Source: Microbacterium oleivorans
Lineage (GTDB): Bacteria > Actinomycetota > Actinomycetes > Actinomycetales > Microbacteriaceae
Direction: 5' to 3'
DNA: 64,000 nt
Assembly (NCBI RefSeq): GCF_001691565.1
Contig: NZ_MAYO01000003.1
Coordinates: 2,302,200 to 2,366,199 of the forward strand
A program made the position numbers and the translations under genes. The notes beneath the pieces are model-generated. The model was not told where the DNA came from. It was given only the letters and a program-made list of their open reading frames with translations, and searched no databases. Numbering within the stretch: position 1 is the stretch's first letter; each line of letters opens with the position of its first letter. Shown one piece after another: positions 15,840 through 24,609 of the stretch.

Positions 15840-17492
15840 ATGACAACGGATGCCGCGGACGCGATCGTCGTCGGAGCGGGACTGGCCGGGCTGGTCGCCG
15901 CATCCGAGCTCCTCGACGCCGGCAAACGCGTGCTGATCGTCGAGCAAGAGCCCGAGGCGAGTTTCGGCGGGCAGGCGTGGTGGTCGTTCGGCGGCCTGTT
16001 CCTCGTCGACTCGCCCGAGCAGCGCCGCCTCGGCGTGAAGGACTCGCTCGAGCTCGCCCGGCAGGACTGGTTCGGCTCGGCCGGCTTCGACCGCCCCGAG
16101 GACCGCTGGCCCCGCGCGTGGGCCGAGGCGTACCTGCAGTTCGCCGCCGGCGAGAAGCGCGCCTGGCTGCGGGAGCGCGGCATCCGCTTCTTCCCCGTCG
16201 TGGGATGGGCCGAGCGCGGCGGCGACCGGGCGACCTCGCACGGCAACTCCGTGCCGCGGTTCCACATCACCTGGGGGACCGGTCCGGGCGTCCTCGAACC
16301 CTTCGTCCGTCGTGTGCTCGAGGGGGTGGCGACCGGCCGCGCACGCATCGCGTTCCGCCATCGCGTCGACCGGCTCGACGTCGACGGCGGCGCGGTGGTC
16401 GGTGTGAGCGGCGCCGTGCTCGCGCCCGACTCCGCCGAGCGCGGCGCCCCGAGCAACCGCGACGAGACGGGCGAGTTCTCGTTCCGCGCCGGCGCCGTCC
16501 TCGTCTCGAGCGGCGGCATCGGCGGCAACCACGACCTCGTGCGCGCGCAGTGGCCCGCGCGCATGGGACGCGCGCCCGAGGCGATGCTCTCGGGCGTACC
16601 CGCACACGTCGACGGACGGATGCTGGGTGTCGCCGAAACCGCCGGCGCCCACCTGATCAACGGCGACCGCATGTGGCATTACGTCGAGGGCATCCAGAAC
16701 CACAGCCCGGTGTGGCCGAGTCACGGCATCCGGATCCTGCCGGGGCCTTCGTCGCTGTGGCTCGATGCCACCGGACACCGCCTGCCCACCCCGCTGTTCC
16801 CGGGGTTCGACACGATCGGCACGCTCGAGCACATCGTGAGGGGAGGTCATGACCACAGCTGGTTCGTCCTCAACCAGGCGATCCTGAAGAAGGAGTTCGC
16901 GCTGTCGGGCAGCGAGCAGAACCCCGACCTCACCGGGAAGGACGTGCGACTCCTCGCGCAGCGGCTGAAGGGCGACCGGGCGACGGCACCCGTCGAGGCG
17001 TTCACGGAGCGCGGCGCGGACTTCATCGTCGCCGACACGGTTCCGCAGCTGCTCGAGCGGATGCGGGCGGCATCCGCTCTGCTCGACATCGATCGCGTGC
17101 GCCTCGAACTCGAGGGCCGCGACCGCGAGATGACGAATCCGTTCACGAAGGACGCGCAGGTCACCGCTGTCAGGCAGGCGCGGCGCTACCGCGGCGACAA
17201 GCTGCTGCGCGTCGCGACGCCCGGCCCGATCGCGGACCCGAAGAATGGGCGCCTCATCGCCGTGAAGCTGCACATCATCACGCGCAAGAGCCTCGGCGGC
17301 ATCGAGACCGACCTTTCCGGCCGTGCGCTCGCCGCCTCGGGGGAGCCGATCCCCGGGCTGTACGCCGCGGGCGAGGCGAGCGGCTTCGGCGGCGGCGGCG
17401 TGCACGGGTACCGCGCCCTCGAGGGGACCTTCCTCGGCGGGTGCATCTTCTCGGGGCGCGCCGCGGGGCGCGCGATGGCCGCCGCCGTCTGA
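15840..17492 (+). CDS. FAD-binding dehydrogenase (KsdD/fumarate-reductase superfamily, Rv0785-like)
   Basis: A 550-residue flavoprotein. The N-terminal Rossmann motif VVGAGLAGL with the GG doublet of SFGGQAWW binds FAD, and the C-terminal LYAAGEASGFGGGGVHGYRALEGTFLGGCIFSG-type segment (about 515-545) is the second FAD contact of the flavocytochrome c superfamily. It resembles mycobacterial proteins labelled FAD-binding dehydrogenase (Rv0785), related to ketosteroid dehydrogenases, but substrate is unknown. ATG 15840 has a gaagggga ribosome site. Convergent with the sigma factor gene. Confidence 0.88.
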   Translation: MTTDAADAIVVGAGLAGLVAASELLDAGKRVLIVEQEPEASFGGQAWWSFGGLFLVDSPEQRRLGVKDSLELARQDWFGSAGFDRPEDRWPRAWAEAYLQFAAGEKRAWLRERGIRFFPVVGWAERGGDRATSHGNSVPRFHITWGTGPGVLEPFVRRVLEGVATGRARIAFRHRVDRLDVDGGAVVGVSGAVLAPDSAERGAPSNRDETGEFSFRAGAVLVSSGGIGGNHDLVRAQWPARMGRAPEAMLSGVPAHVDGRMLGVAETAGAHLINGDRMWHYVEGIQNHSPVWPSHGIRILPGPSSLWLDATGHRLPTPLFPGFDTIGTLEHIVRGGHDHSWFVLNQAILKKEFALSGSEQNPDLTGKDVRLLAQRLKGDRATAPVEAFTERGADFIVADTVPQLLERMRAASALLDIDRVRLELEGRDREMTNPFTKDAQVTAVRQARRYRGDKLLRVATPGPIADPKNGRLIAVKLHIITRKSLGGIETDLSGRALAASGEPIPGLYAAGEASGFGGGGVHGYRALEGTFLGGCIFSGRAAGRAMAAAV

Positions 17493-17513
17493 GGCGGACG
17501 CCTCCGCCGGCCC

Positions 17514-18095
17514 TCAGGCGACGGCGCCGGTCTGCGGCGGCTGGATCGGGGTGGAGCCGGTCAAAGGGAGCACGACCGACTCGGAGAGGGGGCGCGCCGC
17601 CTCGCGAAGCTGGTCGAGCGCGCTGCGGGTGCGTGCTTTCACCGTGGCCAGGGGAGTGCCCGTCATCTCGGCGATCTCGGGCTGGCTGTGGCCGCCGAAG
17701 TAGGAGAGCGAGACGACCTGTTCCTGCTCGTCGGGGAGCTTCCGAAGGGCCCGGTGATTGGCCGCGGTGCGATCCGGGGTGTGAGCCTCGGCGTCCGCAG
17801 GCCGGGCGTCGCGCAGTGTCGCCACGGCGTGGCGGTGGACGATGGCCAGGATCCAGGTACGGGGCGGCGTCCGGCGAACCGAGTACCGGCTCGCCTCGTT
17901 CCACACCGACACGAAGGCCCCCTGCAGCACCTGCTCGGCGAGATGTCGGTCATCGGTCACGCGCACGGCGACGGCGAACGCCGCCGCGGATGTCGCGTCG
18001 TAGAGACGCGTGAAAGAGGCGACGTCGCCGGATGCCGACCGGGCGATGAGTCGCGCCAGCGCGGCATCCGTCGCGGACGCGGGTGTTTCGGACAT
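17514..18095 (-). CDS. ECF-type RNA polymerase sigma factor (SigK-like)
   Basis: A 193-residue sigma factor. Region 2 is visible as ARSASGDVASFTRLYDATS through DDRHLAEQVLQGAFVSVWNEA, with RTWILAIVHRHAVATLRD as the region 2.4 segment. Region 4 is LPDEQEQVVSLSYFGGHSQPEIAEMTGTPLATVKAR. ATG 18095 is preferred; the frame is open to 18170, but 18095 lies 6 nt after a weak -10-like CACCAT and gives family length. No anti-sigma gene is adjacent, unlike most ECF loci. A short C-terminal tail (VVLPLTGSTPIQPPQTGAVA) follows region 4. Confidence 0.88.
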   Translation of the reverse strand: MSETPASATDAALARLIARSASGDVASFTRLYDATSAAAFAVAVRVTDDRHLAEQVLQGAFVSVWNEASRYSVRRTPPRTWILAIVHRHAVATLRDARPADAEAHTPDRTAANHRALRKLPDEQEQVVSLSYFGGHSQPEIAEMTGTPLATVKARTRSALDQLREAARPLSESVVLPLTGSTPIQPPQTGAVA

Positions 18096-18194
18096 GACTG
18101 AATGGTGCGCTTCCGACGAGTCCGTCACGAGCGCTTGCCGAGCGGTTCGCCGAGTGCTAGGAGATTCCATTCATGTGAATCGCTTCACGTGTCG

Positions 18195-19133
18195 TCAGCG
18201 CACCGCTGCACCGAGCGTCGCCATCAGGCGCGCCACCTGCATCGCGAGGACCACGCGGTAGAGCGGTGCCATCACCCAGCCGAACGCGCTCCGTCGACGC
18301 GAGTAGGTGCGCTCCCAGGAGTAGTCGATGTGCACCGTCGTCCCACCGGCGGCGGGTTCCAGACGCAGGCCGATGCGTCGCGCGTTCGCCTTCGGTGCGT
18401 CGGGGTAGCGGAACGTCCAGGTCACGAGGAGCGCCTCGGCATCCATCGTCCGCGAGATGGACAGGTGACGGAACGCCGGCTTCGCTTCGACGTCGTCGCG
18501 AGGCGCTCCGGCCCATCCGCCGTCGGGTGCCTCGCTCACGTGCCCGACCGACTCCTCCCACTCCGGCAGTCGCTCGGGGTCGGACACGAGCGCCCAGGTC
18601 TCGTGGACGGGTGCGGCGACGAACGACGCGGCAGACCGGGCGAGCGGATGCCGCCGCCGCACCGTCGTCGCCGGCGGCAGCGCGCCGGCGGCATCGAGTC
18701 GCGCACGCAGATCGTCCATCGTCAGGTCCAGCCGGCGCAGCAGGGCCTCGATCGCACCGCTCGGCTCGTCGAGGAGTCGGCGCAGGATGCCGGAGCTCGT
18801 CCCGTCTCCCGGTGAGGTCAGCACCCGCTCGGCCACCGGAGACCACGCCCATCCGGCCGAGGGTCCGACCGCGATGGGGCCGGGCGAGAGGGCAGCCCCC
18901 GCTGCGCCGAGCGCGGCGAGGTGTGCGGCTTCCTCCGCGGCGACGGCCTCACGGACGGTCGTGATCGTCGCCCCCGCCGCTCGCAGGACCTGACCGGCAT
19001 CCGCCTCGTCGAGGGTGAGGGCGAGGAACAGGTGCTCGACGCCGAGTTCGGTGCGGCCGGTGCGGGATGCCTCTTCCATCGCGTAGCGCGTGAGGAGATG
19101 CGCGTTCCCCAACGCCGTGGTCATCTTGCTCAT
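18195..19133 (-). CDS. Clp_N domain - SRPBCC fusion protein
   Basis: A 312-residue protein with two parts. Residues about 1-150 match the Clp N-terminal double repeat (LTRYAMEEASRTGRTELGVEHLFLALT, then a second repeat ILRRLLDEPSGAIEALLRRL), which in ClpC/ClpA binds adaptors and substrates. Residues about 165-300 are an SRPBCC/START-like ligand-binding fold (FVAAPVHETWALVSDPERLPEWEE, ISRTMDAEALLVTWTF). No AAA+ ATPase is present. The ATG at 19133 overlaps the stop of the upstream HTH gene (ATGA), so they are a coupled pair. The combination suggests a ligand-responsive adaptor, which is inference. Confidence 0.8.
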   Translation of the reverse strand: MSKMTTALGNAHLLTRYAMEEASRTGRTELGVEHLFLALTLDEADAGQVLRAAGATITTVREAVAAEEAAHLAALGAAGAALSPGPIAVGPSAGWAWSPVAERVLTSPGDGTSSGILRRLLDEPSGAIEALLRRLDLTMDDLRARLDAAGALPPATTVRRRHPLARSAASFVAAPVHETWALVSDPERLPEWEESVGHVSEAPDGGWAGAPRDDVEAKPAFRHLSISRTMDAEALLVTWTFRYPDAPKANARRIGLRLEPAAGGTTVHIDYSWERTYSRRRSAFGWVMAPLYRVVLAMQVARLMATLGAAVR

Positions 19134-19375
19134 GCTCTCCTCCGGGGGACCTCGATGGTCGGATCGATCCGCTTCGCATACTTCTTGTGCACGGCCTGGC
19201 GGGTGACGCCGAGCGCATCGGCGATGCCCTGCCACGACATGCCGCCGCGCAGGGCGGCCTCGACCTGCCGGAGTTCGAGAGTGTCGGCGAGGATGCGGAG
19301 CGATGCGACGGCGCGGAGTCCCGCGCGGGGGTCCGTCGTGTCGCTCGCGACCTCGATCGCGCTGGGAGTGTCCAT
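19130..19375 (-). CDS. Small helix-turn-helix protein
   Basis: An 81-residue DNA-binding protein. The HTH reads LRQVEAALRGGMSWQGIADALGVTRQAVHKKYAKR, with TRQAVH in the recognition helix. ATG 19375 is chosen because the protein then lacks a low-quality arginine-rich extension and an aagg ribosome site lies about 8 bases upstream. It is coupled to the Clp_N-SRPBCC gene by ATGA overlap. A perfect dyad (19387-19413) just upstream is a likely autoregulatory site. Confidence 0.8.
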   Translation of the reverse strand: MDTPSAIEVASDTTDPRAGLRAVASLRILADTLELRQVEAALRGGMSWQGIADALGVTRQAVHKKYAKRIDPTIEVPRRRA

Positions 19376-19379
19376 GAAG

Positions 19380-20334
<955 letters not shown>

Positions 20335-20347
20335 TCCGTTCCGCAGA

Positions 20348-20380
20348 AGAGGGGTGCCGAGAAATCGGCGCCCCTTTTCT
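20348..20380 (+). terminator. Rho-independent terminator after aldo/keto reductase
   Basis: AGGGGTGCCGA (20350-20360), loop GAAA (20361-20364) and TCGGCGCCCCT (20365-20375) form an 11-bp stem with one G-U pair, closed by a GNRA-type tetraloop and followed by TTTTCT. This is the clearest intrinsic terminator in the window. Confidence 0.9.
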
Positions 20381-20420
20381 GTGCGACCCCCTTACGACTC
20401 CCAGGGTGACCTCGATACAA

Positions 20421-20444
20421 TCGATCGACCTCGAATCGATTCGA
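20421..20444. promoter_or_regulatory. Palindromes upstream of MATE gene
   Basis: A perfect 14-bp palindrome TCGAATCGATTCGA (20431-20444) follows the 8-bp palindrome TCGATCGA (20421-20428), with a further TCGATACAATCGA imperfect dyad starting at about 20412. The block ends 16 bp before the MATE start codon. This resembles MarR/TetR-type operators seen before drug exporters; no regulator gene is adjacent. Confidence 0.55.
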
Positions 20445-20460
20445 AATCCCGAAAGCCCGT

Positions 20461-21972
20461 ATGGCCACCTCTCTCACGACGGGCCGCCCCTGGCGCGTCA
20501 TCCTTCTTTTCACCCTGCCGCTGATGATCGGCAACGTGGTTCAGCAGCTGTACCACTTCGCCGACACGATCGTCGTCGGGCGTCTCCTGGGCGTCGACGC
20601 GCTCGCCGCCGTCGGCGCGACAGGCAGTCTGCTGTTCCTGCTCCTCGGCTTCGCCTGGGGCCTCACGTCCGGCTTCGCGATCCCCACCGCGCAGGCCTAC
20701 GGCGCGATGGATGCCGCCGGTGTCCGCCGCTCCGTCGCCACCGGTGCGTTCCTCAGCGGCATCACGACGATCATCCTGACCATCGGCGCTCCCCTCATCG
20801 CCGAGCCGGCACTCGTCGCGCTGCAGACACCGCCCGAGCTCCTCGCCGATGCGACGATCTTCACGCAGGTCAGCTTCCTCGGCGCAGGCGCGCTGATGTT
20901 CTTCAACTTCCTGTCGGCGGTCATCCGAGCCATCGGCGACTCCCGGACGCCGCTCATCTTCCTCATCGTCTCGTGCGCGCTGAACGTCGTCCTCGTGATC
21001 GCCGCCATCGCGTGGCTCGGCCTCGGCGTGGCCGGCGCGGCGCTCGCGACCGTCATCGCGCAGGCGACGTCGGTCCTGCTCTGCCTCGAGTTCGTGCGCC
21101 GCCGCATCCCCGAGCTGCACCTGCGACGCGAGGACTGGCGGATCACCCGCGCCGACATCGTCGCGCACCTCCGCCTCGGCCTCCCCATGGGGTTCCAGGC
21201 CTCGATCATCGCGATCGGCGCGCTCACCGTGCAGGTCGCACTCAACACGCTCGGCGGCGAGGCGATCGCCGCCTACACCGCGGCATCCCGGGTCGACGGC
21301 CTCGCGGTCGCCCTGCTGCAGTCGATGTCGCTCGCGGTCTCGATGTACGTCGCGCAGAACTACGGTGCCGGCCGCCCCGACCGCATCCGGCGCGGCGTGG
21401 TGCAGGCGACGTGGATCGCCCTCGGCGCGGCGGTGGCCCTCGGCATTGTGCTCATCTCGCTCGGCGGGCCGATCGTCCGCATCTTCGTCGGCGACGGCGC
21501 GGACGAGGTCGTCCACCTGGCCGTCTCGATGCTCGTGATCAACGGCCTCAGCTACACGGCGCTCGGTGTCCTGTTCGTCACGCGCGGCGCGCTCCAGGGC
21601 CTCGGCAACGCCGTCATCCCGACGGTCACCGGGGTCGTGGAACTCATCGCGCGCGCCGTCGCAGCGATCCTGCTCGGGTCGCTGTTCGGGTTCATCGGCG
21701 TCGCCTGGTCGAACCCGCTCGCGTGGATCTCGGCGGCCGTCATCCTCATCCCGTCGTACCTCCGCGCGCACAAGATGCTCGCGACGATGCCGATGGCGCC
21801 CATGACGATCACTCCGACGACCCCGATCGCGGTGATCGGGCCGGTCGACGGCTCCATGACCGTCGAGACCGTCGTGACGCAGCCGGTGCCGCTGCCGCAG
21901 GTGTCGTCCCGGATGCGGCGGGCCCTGCGCCGTCGCCCCGGCACCCCGCGGCGACTCGCCCGCAAGCGCTGA
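20461..21972 (+). CDS. MATE family efflux transporter
   Basis: A 503-residue multidrug/toxin extrusion protein with twelve membrane segments in two homologous halves. The N-half begins LFTLPLMIGNVVQQLYHFADTIVVGRLLG and the C-half repeats the pattern as LRLGLPMGFQASIIAIGALTVQVALN. It would export cationic compounds using a Na+ or H+ gradient. The last 55 residues are a hydrophilic basic tail (RRALRRRPGTPRRLARKR) that is longer than usual. A palindromic operator region immediately upstream suggests repression by an unlinked regulator. Followed by a 57-nt hairpin. Confidence 0.93.
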   Translation: MATSLTTGRPWRVILLFTLPLMIGNVVQQLYHFADTIVVGRLLGVDALAAVGATGSLLFLLLGFAWGLTSGFAIPTAQAYGAMDAAGVRRSVATGAFLSGITTIILTIGAPLIAEPALVALQTPPELLADATIFTQVSFLGAGALMFFNFLSAVIRAIGDSRTPLIFLIVSCALNVVLVIAAIAWLGLGVAGAALATVIAQATSVLLCLEFVRRRIPELHLRREDWRITRADIVAHLRLGLPMGFQASIIAIGALTVQVALNTLGGEAIAAYTAASRVDGLAVALLQSMSLAVSMYVAQNYGAGRPDRIRRGVVQATWIALGAAVALGIVLISLGGPIVRIFVGDGADEVVHLAVSMLVINGLSYTALGVLFVTRGALQGLGNAVIPTVTGVVELIARAVAAILLGSLFGFIGVAWSNPLAWISAAVILIPSYLRAHKMLATMPMAPMTITPTTPIAVIGPVDGSMTVETVVTQPVPLPQVSSRMRRALRRRPGTPRRLARKR

Positions 21973-21986
21973 GGTCGCACCCGTCT

Positions 21987-22043
21987 CGAGGTCCCGTGCG
22001 GGCCGGGAATCGCCCCGCCATTCCCGGCCCGATCGGGACCTCG
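21987..22043. repeat. 57-nt two-part perfect hairpin after MATE gene
   Basis: CGAGGTCCCG (21987-21996) pairs with CGGGACCTCG (22034-22043). Inside it, after symmetric 3-nt spacers (tgc/gat), GGGCCGGGAAT (22000-22010) pairs with ATTCCCGGCCC (22020-22030) across a 9-nt loop. All 21 pairs are Watson-Crick. It starts 15 bp after the MATE stop. Without a U-tract it may still act as a terminator or mRNA 3'-end stabiliser, or be a palindromic repeat element. Confidence 0.75.
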
Positions 22044-22116
22044 GCCCGCCTGCACCACCCGCGGGCCGTGACGCAAGCGATTCCGGCGAGTCGCCTGCGG
22101 GGTGCATGATCGGGGG

Positions 22117-22914
22117 ATGACCACCGTGTTCCCCGCGCTCACCGAGATCCCCGACCCGCAGTTCGTCATGGTCGGCGACGGGTATCGCGTCGCGACGTAC
22201 GAGTGGGGACCGGCGGATGCCGCGACCGTCCTCCTCGTGCACGGGTTCGCCTCGAGCGCCCGCGACAACTGGGTGAACACGGGCTGGGTGCGCGACCTCC
22301 TGCGCGCCGGCTATCGCGTGCTCGCCGTCGACCAGCGCGGGCACGGCGCGAGCGACAAGCCCCATGAGTCGCGCGCGTACGCCCTGCGCACGATGGTCAC
22401 CGACGTCGAGGCCGTCCTCGACACCTATCTCGTCGACGAGGCGCTCTACGTCGGCTACTCGCTGGGCGCCCGCGTCGGGTGGGAGGTCGCGCGCGACCTG
22501 GAGCCCCGCATCCCGCGGGTCGTCCTCGGCGGCGTCCCCGACGGGGTGCCGCTCGGTCGTCTCGACCTCGACCAGGTTCAGGCGTACGTCGACGAGGGTG
22601 AGCCGGTGACGGATGCGGTGACCCTGAACTACATCACGCTCACCGAGCGGGTGCCGGGCAACGACCTGCGGGCGCTGCTCGCGATCGCCCGCGGCATGCG
22701 CGCAACCGGCACGGTCGACCCCGACCCGGGTCGTGCGCCGGGTCAGCCCGTGCTCTTTGCGACGGGGACGAAGGACGGCATCATCGAGGGGTCCCGCACC
22801 CTCGCGGCCGCGACGCCCCAGGGTCGGTTCGTCGAGATCCCGGACCGCCACCACTTCAACGCCCCGGGTTCCCGCGCGTTCCGCGAGGCGGCGCTGGCTT
22901 TCCTCGCCGAGTAG
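22117..22914 (+). CDS. Alpha/beta hydrolase
   Basis: A 265-residue soluble hydrolase. The nucleophile elbow is GYSLGAR (GxSxG), the oxyanion segment LLVHGFASSARDNW, the acid Asp lies in FATGTKDGII and the His in RHHFNAPGS. DQRGHGASDKP is the usual strand-4 turn. ATG 22117 is preferred; an in-frame ATG at 22102 would add five residues. Substrate unknown: these proteins include esterases, haloperoxidases and C-C hydrolases. Confidence 0.9.
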   Translation: MTTVFPALTEIPDPQFVMVGDGYRVATYEWGPADAATVLLVHGFASSARDNWVNTGWVRDLLRAGYRVLAVDQRGHGASDKPHESRAYALRTMVTDVEAVLDTYLVDEALYVGYSLGARVGWEVARDLEPRIPRVVLGGVPDGVPLGRLDLDQVQAYVDEGEPVTDAVTLNYITLTERVPGNDLRALLAIARGMRATGTVDPDPGRAPGQPVLFATGTKDGIIEGSRTLAAATPQGRFVEIPDRHHFNAPGSRAFREAALAFLAE

Positions 22915-22941
22915 GCCGCGGCGCGGCATCCCTCACGTCCT

Positions 22942-23017
22942 CGGATTCGGACTTCCCGGCCGGATTCGGACGCTCGCGCGCTGCCGGGTCCGAATCTGCG
23001 GGAGATCTCCGAATCCG
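22942..23017. repeat. Nested double inverted repeat upstream of DUF2332 gene
   Basis: CGGATTCGGAC occurs as a direct repeat at 22942-22952 and 22961-22971, followed by inverted copies GTCCGAATC (22988-22996) and TCCGAATCCG (23008-23017). The outer arms pair over 10 bp, the inner over 9 bp, with equal 11-nt spacers on both sides and a 16-nt apical loop. It ends 20 bp before the next start codon. Confidence 0.7.
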
Positions 23018-23037
23018 CGCCGCGCTACGCTCGCGCC

Positions 23038-24030
23038 ATGACCGATCTGCCGTCCTGGGGCGTGGCATCCGATTCGCCGACGGCGCAGCACTACCGCACG
23101 TTCGGCGCGCTCGAGGCGCGCGGCTCGTCGGCGGCGTACGAGGGGTGGGCGCGCGGGATCGCCGACGACGCCCAGATGCTCGCGCTGATCGACGAGCTGC
23201 CGCGCGCGAAGCGGCAGGCGAACCTCGTCTTCGCCGCGATGCGTGTCGCCGAGGTGCCCGTCGTGCCGTGGCGCGATGCCCGCGACACGGCCATCGCGCG
23301 GTGGCCGCGCATCCGCGACGTCGCGCTCACGCACGCGACCCAGACGAACGAAGCCGCGCGCTGCGCCGTGCTGCTGCCGCAGCTCGCGTGCATCCCGGGC
23401 CCGCTCGCGCTGCTCGAAGTCGGCGCCTCCGCCGGGCTGTGCCTCTACCCCGATCGCTACGCGTACCGCTACACCGACGACGGCGGCACCGTCGCGGCGC
23501 TCGACCCGGCGGAACGGTCCGGCGTCGTGATCGACTGTCGGCTCGAGAACGCCGAGCCTCCTTCTCGCCTGCCCGAGGTCGTCTGGCGCGGAGGCATCGA
23601 CCTGAACCCGCTCGACCCGGCAGATCCCGACACGCTCGCGTGGCTCGACGCCCTCGTCTGGCCCGAGCACGAGGACCGGCGCGTCAGGCTGCGCGCCGCC
23701 ATGGCGGTCGCGGCATCCGATCCCGCGCCGATCCGCGCGGGTGACCTCAACGACCTGATCGCGGATGCCGCGGCATCCGCACCCGCCGACGCGACGCTCG
23801 TCGTCTTCCACACCGCGGTGCTCGCGTATCTGAGTCCCGAGGACCGTGAGCGGTTCCGACGCACGATGGTGGACACGGATGCCGTGTGGCTCTCGAACGA
23901 GGGGATCGGCGTCTTCCCCGAGTTCGAGCGGATCGTGCCGCCGGGGGAGCGGCACCGCTTCGTCCTCGCCGTGGACGGCGAGCCCGTCGCTCTCACGCAT
24001 CCTCACGGCCGCAGCTACCGCGGCCTCTGA
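23038..24030 (+). CDS. DUF2332 domain protein
   Basis: A 330-residue protein covering the whole DUF2332 family length. The segments LALLEVGASAGLCLYPDRYAYRY and VVFHTAVLAYLSPEDRERFRR look like a Rossmann-type methyltransferase fold (ExGxSAG near the glycine-rich loop), though no methyltransferase activity is established for the family to my knowledge. The -10-like TACGCT at 23026-23031 ends 6 nt before ATG 23038, suggesting a leaderless mRNA. It is preceded and followed by structured repeats and appears to be a single-gene unit. Confidence 0.88.
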   Translation: MTDLPSWGVASDSPTAQHYRTFGALEARGSSAAYEGWARGIADDAQMLALIDELPRAKRQANLVFAAMRVAEVPVVPWRDARDTAIARWPRIRDVALTHATQTNEAARCAVLLPQLACIPGPLALLEVGASAGLCLYPDRYAYRYTDDGGTVAALDPAERSGVVIDCRLENAEPPSRLPEVVWRGGIDLNPLDPADPDTLAWLDALVWPEHEDRRVRLRAAMAVAASDPAPIRAGDLNDLIADAAASAPADATLVVFHTAVLAYLSPEDRERFRRTMVDTDAVWLSNEGIGVFPEFERIVPPGERHRFVLAVDGEPVALTHPHGRSYRGL

Positions 24031-24033
24031 CCC

Positions 24034-24099
24034 CGTTACGGGGACGCAACCTGCCGCCTCGCGGCATCCGAAACGATACCTCGCGTCCCCGGAACCGAC
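24034..24099. repeat. Dispersed palindromic element, copy 1
   Basis: Arms CGTTACGGGGACGC (24034-24047) and GCGTCCCCGGAACC (24084-24097) pair imperfectly around a 36-nt loop. The right arm and flank CGCGTCCCCGGAACCGA are identical over 17 nt to the right arm of a second element at about 32034-32050. It directly follows the DUF2332 stop. Confidence 0.6.
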
Positions 24100-24156
24100 T
24101 CTCGACCCGCCATTCTGCGAGTGGCAGTATCGGCAGAAGACCGGGAGGGAGCGACC

Positions 24157-24609
24157 ATGGCAGGCAACACCAGCGAGGGGGCCGGCTTCAGCGACGCCGA
24201 GAAGGCTGCGATGACGCAGCGCGCCGACGAGCTCAAGGCGATGAAGGGCCTGAAGGGCCTCGCGAAGATCGAGAAGGAGAATCAGGCCTGCCTCGACGCG
24301 ATCGAGGCACTCGAGGGCACCGACCGCATCATCGCCGAGCGGGTGCACGTCATCGTCCTCGAAGAAGCGCCGCACCTCAACCCGAAGACGTTCTACGGCT
24401 TCCCGGCCTATGCGAAGGACGGCAAGGTCGTCGTCTTCTGGCAACCGGCATCCAAGTTCAAGACCCGCTACGGCACCGTCAGCTTCGACGAGACCGCGCA
24501 GCTCGACGACGGCCCGATGTGGCCCGTCTCGTTCGCGGTCATCGAGATGACGGATGCCGTCGAGCAGCGCATTCGCGAACTGGTCAGGGCCGCGGCACCG
24601 CGAGACTGA
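24157..24609 (+). CDS. DUF1801 family protein (YdhG/YdeI-like)
   Basis: A 150-residue soluble protein with the DUF1801 pattern FYGFPAYAKDGKVVVFWQPASKFKTRYGTVSFDETAQLDDGPMWPV, a fold related to frataxin-like YdhG proteins with unresolved function. ATG 24157 is chosen because gggaggga lies 9 bases upstream; an in-frame GTG at 24121 lacks a site. Its 3' end overlaps the convergent PQQ-type gene by 26 bp. An N-terminal helical extension rich in Lys and Glu (about 12-50) precedes the domain. Confidence 0.85.
   Translation: MAGNTSEGAGFSDAEKAAMTQRADELKAMKGLKGLAKIEKENQACLDAIEALEGTDRIIAERVHVIVLEEAPHLNPKTFYGFPAYAKDGKVVVFWQPASKFKTRYGTVSFDETAQLDDGPMWPVSFAVIEMTDAVEQRIRELVRAAAPRD

Noticed and set aside
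18095..18170. Upstream ATG (18170) as sigma factor start
   Set aside because: It adds 25 residues not typical of ECF factors and lacks a ribosome site; 18095 fits length and promoter spacing better.
20392..22929. Very long antisense open frame (845 codons), and similar ones at 19731-22109 (+), 7631-9907 (-), 4223-5485 (-), 5773-7002 (+)
   Set aside because: They lie across well-supported genes (MATE, hydrolase, oxidase, permease, kinase), have Arg/Asp/Gly/His-rich unnatural composition, and arise because stop codons are rare on the opposite strand of high-GC genes.
24121..24157. GTG 24121 as start of the DUF1801 gene
   Set aside because: ATG 24157 has a gggaggga ribosome site at proper distance, while 24121 has none.
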